Origin: Methylobacterium sp. PvR107
GTDB taxonomy: Bacteria; Pseudomonadota; Alphaproteobacteria; Rhizobiales; Beijerinckiaceae
DNA length: 64,000 nucleotides
Assembly (NCBI RefSeq): GCF_017833295.1
Contig: NZ_JAFIBW010000001.1
Span: 2,432,001 to 2,496,000, forward strand
Reading direction: 5' to 3'
Each line of letters begins with the position of its first letter. Position 1 is the stretch's first letter. A program made the translations under genes and the position numbers. Positions 59,012 to 64,000 of the stretch are shown here, one piece after another. Under the pieces are notes generated by a model. That model made no database searches and was not told where the DNA came from. It saw only the letters and a program-made list of their open reading frames with translations.

Positions 59012-59209
59012 TGGGACGAGATGTGGGCCGCGGGCACTGAATGCGCCCTGAATACGTGGCTGTTGTCGTCTCGCGTCGGAGCCGGCGGGCCAACCGGAAG
59101 ACTCTGTTCTGTGCGTCAGGGTGGCGGGCGGCATCGTGCCGGCACTACGGCCCGCGGCCCGGCTCGGTTCCACCGCCGGCGCCGGTTCACACAGGCGATG
59201 CAGGACGGC

Positions 59210-59434
59210 TCAGGGAAACGTTCGCCCGGTGGCCTCCCGACATCCCCGGTCGGGCCGGTTCGAGGTCGGCCGCGAGCCGGGCGCTGCGGCCTGCGCGGTC
59301 AGGACGGCGCCGTCCGATGACCAGCCACGCAGCCCGACCTGCGCGCCCAGATCGAGCGCGATGGCCAAAGCCGCCGCCCCGGAGGCGGCCAGCCAGAGGC
59401 GGTCGAGGATTTGATCCCAGCACAGCCGGCGCAT
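59210..59434 (-). CDS. Small membrane protein of the phage-type lysis cassette
   Basis: A 74-residue protein with one membrane segment (LWLAASGAAALAIALDLGAQ) and a Pro/Arg-rich C terminus. Its ATG is one base after the stop of the 123-residue gene upstream (TGAGATG), with GGGAGGG before it, so the two are coupled. No family recognised. It is the last gene of the leftward-transcribed phage-type region. Confidence 0.55.
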   Translation of the reverse strand: MRRLCWDQILDRLWLAASGAAALAIALDLGAQVGLRGWSSDGAVLTAQAAAPGSRPTSNRPDRGCREATGRTFP

Positions 59435-59435
59435 C

Positions 59436-59807
59436 TCACCCTCCCACCACGAGGTTCCAGAGTGACCGCAGGGCGGGGATCCGCTCCACGATCCAGGCGA
59501 TCTGGTCCGAGAACCAGTGCGCCGCCGCGGCGGCGCCGAGGAAGGCCAGCATCGTCGCGTGCTTCAGCCGACTCAGATAGCGGCGCAGCGCCCGCCGCTC
59601 GACATGCGCGTCGACCATCTCGTCGAGCGCGGCGAGGCGCGGCTCGGTCTGGCGGGCGAACCAAGCGTGCCAGAAGGGCGGGAAGCGGATCGCCCGCATC
59701 CTCCCCCCGAGGGCGATGCCGGGGCCCGCCCCGTCCTGGGGAGACATGGCGGCGGGCTTGGAAGCAGGCTTGGCAACCCGGCGCGCAGGGGCGCGGAGAT
59801 CGGTCAT
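59436..59807 (-). CDS. Hypothetical membrane protein of the phage-type cassette
   Basis: A 123-residue protein with a basic, Ala/Pro-rich N terminus, the segment FPPFWHAWFARQTEPRLAAL, a helix rich in Arg (HVERRALRRYLSRLKHATML) leading into a membrane segment (LAFLGAAAAAHWFSDQIAWI) and a second weak one. I do not recognise the family. Position between a holin-like gene (74 bases upstream) and a coupled 74-residue membrane protein gene suggests a structural or lysis function. Confidence 0.5.
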   Translation of the reverse strand: MTDLRAPARRVAKPASKPAAMSPQDGAGPGIALGGRMRAIRFPPFWHAWFARQTEPRLAALDEMVDAHVERRALRRYLSRLKHATMLAFLGAAAAAHWFSDQIAWIVERIPALRSLWNLVVGG

Positions 59808-59881
59808 GGCAGGCGCGTCCTTTCCCGGCCGGCGCCGGGCGGGACCGCCCGGCGTGATCGTTCCGCCCGCGGGACGCGGCC

Positions 59882-60427
59882 TCAGCCCTGCCGCGCGGCC
59901 CCCTGCCGGCCGTCGTGCGCGCGCAGCTCGGCAAGCGCCGGGGCGAGCACGCTTGCGGCACTCGCCTGCGGGTCGAGCGGCAGGGCCCGGAAGATCCGGG
60001 CTGCGACCCCCTCCGCCCCGCCGGCCGACCGGACGACGCGGGCGGGCGCTGTGGCGAGCACGTGCCGGGCGCCGGCAGCGACCACCGCGGAGCCGAGATC
60101 GACGCTGACGGTCCGGCCCCTGGCGGCGCCGGCCACGGCGTTCTGGCCGAACTCGGCCCCCGCCCGGATCGCCGCTTCGACCCGGTCGCGGGTCAGAACC
60201 GAGGCGGCCCAGGGCGCCACCCGGGCGATGCCGGCGGTCACGGCCGCGGCGGCGAGCGGCACGAGGAAGGCCGAGACCGGCTGGAGCAGGCCGGTCAGCC
60301 AGTCGCCCCAGGGCAGGCTCACCCCCCGGGCAGACACCGCGCCGGCGGCGTGCGCCGGCGACAGCAGGGCGGCGAACGGGAGGGCCACGCAGGCAAGGGC
60401 CAGCGCCACACGGAAACGGTGCGTCAT
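59882..60427 (-). CDS. Holin-like membrane protein
   Basis: A 181-residue protein with a signal-peptide-like start (ALALACVALPFAALLSPAHA), one clear membrane segment (LQPVSAFLVPLAAAAVTAGI) and a helical domain (TRDRVEAAIRAGAEFGQNAV, then GRTVSVDLGSAVVAAGARHV). This is the layout of LLH-type holins of alphaproteobacterial phages: one helix, then an amphipathic helical part. It lies 60 bases downstream of the phage tail lysozyme gene. Assignment as holin is by layout and position, not by strong motif. Confidence 0.5.
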   Translation of the reverse strand: MTHRFRVALALACVALPFAALLSPAHAAGAVSARGVSLPWGDWLTGLLQPVSAFLVPLAAAAVTAGIARVAPWAASVLTRDRVEAAIRAGAEFGQNAVAGAARGRTVSVDLGSAVVAAGARHVLATAPARVVRSAGGAEGVAARIFRALPLDPQASAASVLAPALAELRAHDGRQGAARQG

Positions 60428-60487
60428 GGTCGATCTCCGAGGATTGATCGCGCGGCGGACCCGGCCGGCTCGGGAACGGGTGGAGGC

Positions 60488-61003
60488 TCAGCGCCGGCCG
60501 GGCGGCTTGCCCAGGGCGATCGGCGCGGCGGCAGCGCGCAGGGCGGCGAGCGCCCGGCGCGCCCAGGCGAGCCGGCTCGGCAGCGCGACGACGCCGGGGC
60601 GCTCAAAGCGGCGGCAGACCACCGCGGTGGCGGCTTCGAGGGTCGCGGCGGCGCGCAGGGCTTCGAGCGCGGCGGCCTCGGTGCCGCGCAGCTCCGCGCG
60701 GAGATAGCCGTAGCCGGCCTCCGGGTCGGCGGGATCGAGGCCGCGCGCCCGGCACCACGCCTCCATGGCCACCCGCCGCGGGCCGGTCCACTGGGCGAGC
60801 CCCCAGCCCCCGCGGGAGCCCGCCACCGCAGGCGCCATCTCCTGCAGCTGGCGGAAGCCGCCGCTCTCGTGGCCGAGATTGCCCAGAAGCCCCGCGGCCT
60901 GCAGGTCGGTCAGGCCGAGATCGCGCATGAGGCGGGGGCCCAGGCGGGCGCATTCGGTTGCGAAGAGGTCGCCCGGTGCCCGGGCCGTTCCGGTGGTCGG
61001 CAT
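60488..61003 (-). CDS. Phage tail lysozyme-type peptidoglycan hydrolase
   Basis: A 171-residue enzyme of the phage tail lysozyme family. Visible blocks: LGLTDLQAAGLLGNLGHESG with the catalytic-type Glu in GHESGGF, then GGWGLAQWTGPRRVAMEAWC, GYGYLRAELRGTEAAALEAL and VCRRFERPGVVALPSRLAWA. No signal peptide. In GTA or phage loci such enzymes help particles penetrate or release from the cell wall. It is followed by a holin-like gene and divergent from an SGNH hydrolase gene (78 bases). Confidence 0.8.
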   Translation of the reverse strand: MPTTGTARAPGDLFATECARLGPRLMRDLGLTDLQAAGLLGNLGHESGGFRQLQEMAPAVAGSRGGWGLAQWTGPRRVAMEAWCRARGLDPADPEAGYGYLRAELRGTEAAALEALRAAATLEAATAVVCRRFERPGVVALPSRLAWARRALAALRAAAAPIALGKPPGRR

Positions 61004-61081
61004 GGCTGTGCTCCGGTCGGTGGCGCCCGGGACGGCACCGGGCTATGGCGGCGGCAAGGGCGCGGCGCCGAGGGAGGACGC

Positions 61082-61636
61082 GTGGGAAGCCGACAGGACC
61101 GGCCGCTGGTGTTCATCGGCGACTCGATCACCGCCGCCTGGGGCGTCGTGCGGGCCGAGACCTTCGCGCGGCACGGCTTCGTGGCCCGGGGCGTCCCGGG
61201 CCAGACGAGCGGGCAGATCCGGGCGCGGTTCCTCCGGGACGCCGAAGGCGCGCGGGGGATCCACCTGCTCTGCGGGATCAACGACATCGCGGCGATCGGG
61301 GGCCCGGTCCCGGACCGGGAGATCGCCGCGAACATCCTGGCCATGGCCCGGCTGGCCTTCGAGGCCGGGCTGCCGCTCTGGATCGGCACCGTGATGCCGA
61401 GCGACTTCTGGGGCTGGCGTCGCGAGCTGCGGCCGGTGGCGCGCATCCGCGTCCTGAACGGGTGGCTGCGCACCCTCTGCGACGCGGGCGCGGCCAGCCT
61501 GATCGACTATCAGGCGCCGCTGGCCGACGCCTCAGGGGCGCTGGCCCGCGGATTCACCGAGGACGGCATCCACCTCAACGAAGCGGGCTACGCGGCGGTC
61601 GAGCCGGCGCTGCTCCGGGCGCTCGTTCCCGGGTGA
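61082..61636 (+). CDS. SGNH/GDSL hydrolase, inverted within the phage-type region
   Basis: A 184-residue GDSL-type esterase. The start is a GTG at 61082 with GGAGG four bases upstream. Block I is FIGDSITAAWG (nucleophile Ser), block II-like GVPGQTSGQI, block III GINDIA and block V EDGIHLNEAGY with the catalytic Asp/His pair. No signal peptide. It is the only gene on the plus strand in the 59-64 kb region: the lysozyme gene starts 79 bases to the left, and the DUF2793 gene ends to the right beyond a palindromic repeat. Substrate unknown; acyl groups on cell envelope polysaccharide are plausible for a phage-linked SGNH enzyme. Confidence 0.8.
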   Translation: MGSRQDRPLVFIGDSITAAWGVVRAETFARHGFVARGVPGQTSGQIRARFLRDAEGARGIHLLCGINDIAAIGGPVPDREIAANILAMARLAFEAGLPLWIGTVMPSDFWGWRRELRPVARIRVLNGWLRTLCDAGAASLIDYQAPLADASGALARGFTEDGIHLNEAGYAAVEPALLRALVPG

Positions 61637-61687
61637 GCCCGTTCGGGCACCGATATCGTCCCTGCGAGCGGAGCGCTCGAGCGTGGC

Positions 61688-61729
61688 CCGTCATTCCGGG
61701 GCGCCGAAGGCGAGCCCGGAATGACGGGG
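61688..61729. repeat. Palindromic intergenic repeat, family A (short form)
   Basis: CCGTCATTCCGGGGCGCC faces GGCGAGCCCGGAATGACGG across a short centre: a compact, almost perfect palindrome matching the ends of the two longer family A copies. It lies between the convergent SGNH and DUF2793 genes. Confidence 0.75.
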
Positions 61730-61740
61730 CACGAAACCGC

Positions 61741-62721
61741 TCAGGCTGCGCGGCGCGCGCCGGTCGCCAGGGGTGTCCCGTCGGCCCGCTGATAGTGCCA
61801 CACACGCCAGCGGCCAGCGGCATCCGAGAGCGCGATGCACGTGTCGTCCGCGGCCGTCACGATGTCGGCCCGGGTCGGCAGAACCAGCGATTCCGCATCG
61901 TGCACCAGGGTCGCGCCGCCCGTGAAGCGCACGAACCGCTCGCGATCGGCCGCGGTGCCGAAGCGCGTGATCCGTCCCGCGTCGGTCACGAGCACCCGCC
62001 GCGTGCCGGTGCCGCCGAGATCGGTGGTGGCAGCGGCGGCTAGCGACGTCTCGGTGGAGGCGAAATCGATTCCGCCGGTCCTGGCCGAGGCGGTGAGCGC
62101 GGTGGCGAAGGCGGCGCCGTCGGGTGAGACCTTCAGGGAAACATCGTCGCTCCCCAGTAGCCCGAGCAGCGCACGCGCCGCGTAGCCGGTCTCGAGGACC
62201 AGGGCGGCGTCGCGGGTCGCGTCCCGCTTGTTCACGAAGATCCGCATGTCGCCGCTGCCCGGCGTCGCATCGTCCCAGGTCAGCAGCGCCGCGTCCGCCT
62301 TGACGGCGAGGCGGTTGGTCGCGTCGGCACCCGTGTTGATCCCGAGGCGGCTGATGCTCTGGACGGCCGTGAGGGTGCGGCGGAAGCTCGTCCAGGCGGC
62401 GCCGTCGAACACGTAGAGGTCGGCCTCGTCGATCAGGTAGGCGAGCCAGCCGGCCCGGGGCGCCGCACCAGTCCAGACGCCGTCGGCGTAGCGCACCATC
62501 TGGCCCGCGAGGCCCGCCCAGGCGCCGCCGGGATCGGCCGCGGCCACGAGGTAGCGGTCGCCCTCCGCGGGGCCCGGCGGCGGCGCGATCAGGTCCTTGT
62601 CGAGGCAGGCGAGCTGCGCGAGCGCGTCGATCAGGCCGAGCGCCTCGTTGTGGGTGACGTGCTTCTGGGCCTGGCTCGCGGCGATCAGCGGCAGGCCGAG
62701 ATGGGGCGTGGTGTCGGACAT
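61741..62721 (-). CDS. DUF2793 domain-containing phage/GTA-type tail protein
   Basis: A 326-residue protein. The N-terminal DUF2793 domain (HLGLPLIAASQAQKHVTHNE, then ALAQLACLDKDLIAPPPGPA and GRYLV-type block EGDRYLVAAADPGGAWAGLA) is typical of proteins encoded right after the large tail protein in alphaproteobacterial gene transfer agent loci. The C-terminal half is beta-rich and ends with a likely carbohydrate-contacting tail (RWRVWHYQRADGTPLATG). ATG at 62721 chosen by family; the frame is open upstream into the next gene. Probable tail or adhesion component. Confidence 0.8.
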   Translation of the reverse strand: MSDTTPHLGLPLIAASQAQKHVTHNEALGLIDALAQLACLDKDLIAPPPGPAEGDRYLVAAADPGGAWAGLAGQMVRYADGVWTGAAPRAGWLAYLIDEADLYVFDGAAWTSFRRTLTAVQSISRLGINTGADATNRLAVKADAALLTWDDATPGSGDMRIFVNKRDATRDAALVLETGYAARALLGLLGSDDVSLKVSPDGAAFATALTASARTGGIDFASTETSLAAAATTDLGGTGTRRVLVTDAGRITRFGTAADRERFVRFTGGATLVHDAESLVLPTRADIVTAADDTCIALSDAAGRWRVWHYQRADGTPLATGARRAA

Positions 62722-62738
62722 GGCGGGCTCCCGGGCGT

Positions 62739-64000
62739 TCAGGCCGAGCGGACGGGGATGCGGACACGGCGGGCGGGCCCGGGGCCGGCGACGGCGCCGA
62801 TCTGCGCCACGGCCAGGTCGAGGCTGGTTTGCGGCCCGCCGAAATCCGCCGCCTCGTCGGCGTAGAGGAGGTTCTGGGCCTCGGCCCGGAGCGTCCGGAC
62901 GGCCGTGTCCCCGGAGAAGAGCGTCACCGCGTAGGCTTCCGGCTCGTCCAGCGGGATCTCGGCCGGCTCCCAGGAATCGCCGTCGCGGCGTGCCCGGCGG
63001 ATCCAAGAGAGCCGCACGCCCTGCGCCTCCCGGCGCGCCCGCAGGTGCACGGGCCGCAGCGGCCGGAATGCCGCGAGGCCGGCGGTGGCCGCGAGTTCCG
63101 TGAAGGCCGGATCGCCCGGGTCGCTCCCCGCCGGGCCGATCCGGTAGCGGAAACCCCGTCCGGCCTCGTCGAGCCGCTCGACCAGGGGGACCACCGCGCC
63201 GTCGTCGAGGCGCACGATCAGGCTGCCCAGGGGGGTGTCCCGGCCGGCGGCCTCCTCGCTGCCCGCGAGCCCGCGCAGGAGCCCGGACAGCCGGTAGGTG
63301 TCGGTTCCGGTGAGCACGGCCTGCGCGACGCCGAGCAGCTCGACGGCGCCGTCCGGGCCGATCAGCGCGAACAGGTTGCCGCCGGCGAGCATTGCGGCCG
63401 TGCCCACCGAGGCGAGCGCGCTGCCCCGACGCAGGGTGACGTCGAGCGTCACGCCGCGCTGCAGGCGCCAGAGCGGTCCGGCCGGGAGCGCCGCGCGGGT
63501 GCGCCCCAGGCAGGCCGGGTAGTCGACGCGTCCGTGGAGCGCGAGCGGTCCCGTGCCGTCCGCGCGCCAGATCGCGGCCGCCCCCGGCCAGGGCTCGGCC
63601 GCCACCGCGAGGTATTGCAGGATCGTGGGGCTGCCCCGATCCACCGGCAGGTCAAGGGCGAGCGCCAGCGGCGGTCCCGGGAAAGCCGGCGGCGCGAGCG
63701 CCGGCAGGGCCGGGCTGCGGGCGAGTGCCCGCCCGGGGCCGCCGCGCGGCGGCACGCCGCTCGCCTCGATCCGGCGGCCGGTGGGGGCGTCGTCGATCCG
63801 GTCGATCTTGCGCAGCACCGTGCCGCCCGGCACGTCCGCCGGGACCGCCAGGAGATCGCCGGGCTCCAGCGCGACCCGGCGCGGGCTGACCGTGAACACC
63901 GCGCTGTCGCGGGCCGCGATGATCCGGTCGAGCAGCGCCTCGGCGAGCCCGTCGCCGGTCTCGCAGCGGGTGACGATCGCCGCCTCGATCCGGGTCTCGC
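62739..64000 (-). CDS. GTA-type baseplate/tail multidomain protein (orfg15-like), 5' truncated by window edge
   Basis: C-terminal about 420 residues of a very large tail protein. The frame is open to the right edge; in-frame codons continue past the GTG at 63899 (ETRIEAAIVTRCETGDGLAE), so the start lies outside. The segment TILQYLAVAAEPWPGAAAI, with DTYRLSGLLRGLAGSEEAAG and the fibronectin-like end (GVRLSWIRRARRDGDSW), matches the last part of the gene transfer agent host-specificity protein (gp15, TIM-barrel containing). It marks this region as the downstream end of an RcGTA-like or prophage tail locus, with DUF2793 18 bases downstream. Confidence 0.85.
   Translation of the reverse strand, partial: ETRIEAAIVTRCETGDGLAEALLDRIIAARDSAVFTVSPRRVALEPGDLLAVPADVPGGTVLRKIDRIDDAPTGRRIEASGVPPRGGPGRALARSPALPALAPPAFPGPPLALALDLPVDRGSPTILQYLAVAAEPWPGAAAIWRADGTGPLALHGRVDYPACLGRTRAALPAGPLWRLQRGVTLDVTLRRGSALASVGTAAMLAGGNLFALIGPDGAVELLGVAQAVLTGTDTYRLSGLLRGLAGSEEAAGRDTPLGSLIVRLDDGAVVPLVERLDEAGRGFRYRIGPAGSDPGDPAFTELAATAGLAAFRPLRPVHLRARREAQGVRLSWIRRARRDGDSWEPAEIPLDEPEAYAVTLFSGDTAVRTLRAEAQNLLYADEAADFGGPQTSLDLAVAQIGAVAGPGPARRVRIPVRSA

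Overview
The window is a contiguous piece of a high-GC chromosome from an alphaproteobacterium, most likely a Methylobacterium/Methylorubrum-type methylotroph. This rests on gene content and gene-family recognition, not on a database search. The pointers are a LysR/fructose-bisphosphatase/phosphoribulokinase/epimerase cassette with no RuBisCO genes beside it, an NAD-dependent molybdenum formate dehydrogenase operon (fdsGBA-D) with an oxalate/formate-type transporter, a rhizobial-type ccmIEFH cluster next to a two-component system, an RcGTA-like phage-tail locus, and the DUF6502-DUF5666 pair. There is no rRNA, tRNA, CRISPR array, transposase or integrase that I can see.

Layout. 0-3 kb: end of glnD, grpE, and a small secreted phospholipase A2-like protein. 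3-4.5 kb: a decayed outer-membrane beta-barrel gene, then a two-gene operon of tiny secreted/membrane proteins facing DUF6502-DUF5666 across a promoter full of TGGGA/TCCCA motifs. 6.7-10 kb: ada, an AlgX-like SGNH protein, yebC. 10-12.1 kb: a decay zone holding a truncated SDR gene and a methyl-accepting chemotaxis gene that lacks its 5' end and carries a frameshift. 12.1-17.9 kb: cbbY-rpe-prk-fbp, divergent from a CbbR/QscR-type LysR gene coupled to a ferredoxin-reductase-like flavoprotein. 17.9-23.7 kb: transporter, orphan glutamate-type binding protein, LysR/GST/PPOX unit and a second GST. 23.9-28.4 kb: signalling cluster with a lone receiver, an AI-2E-type transporter with a long cytosolic tail, a LOV hybrid histidine kinase and a small basic stress-type protein. 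28.7-35 kb: adenylate cyclase with TPR-like repeats, and ketopantoate reductase overlapping a very large FAD/Fe-S dehydrogenase. 35-41 kb: RNase R, DUF983, NUDIX, MFS and rpmG. 41-49 kb: LysR, OFA transporter, formate dehydrogenase. 49.5-55 kb: GST and ccmI-E-F-H. 55-59 kb: PepSY, response regulator, PrpF-like enzyme, histidine kinase. 59-64 kb: the end of a gene-transfer-agent-like locus with a lysis-type cassette, running off the right edge.

The genes fit an organism that oxidises C1 compounds: formate is oxidised by the Fds enzyme, cytochrome c maturation serves periplasmic C1 oxidation, and a phosphoribulokinase next to a CbbR-like regulator suggests ribulose bisphosphate is used as a signal rather than (or as well as) a fixation substrate. 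Two families of short palindromic intergenic repeats recur through the window. A third repeat-like element has been absorbed into the N-terminal coding sequence of ccmH.

Most promising items for follow-up: the PrpF-like enzyme gene translationally coupled inside a PepSY/two-component operon, the repeat insertion in the CcmH signal region, the phosphoribulokinase/LysR cassette with its perfect CAAGAT-N9-ATCTTG palindrome, and the lysis-type cassette with an inverted SGNH gene at the end of the GTA-like locus.
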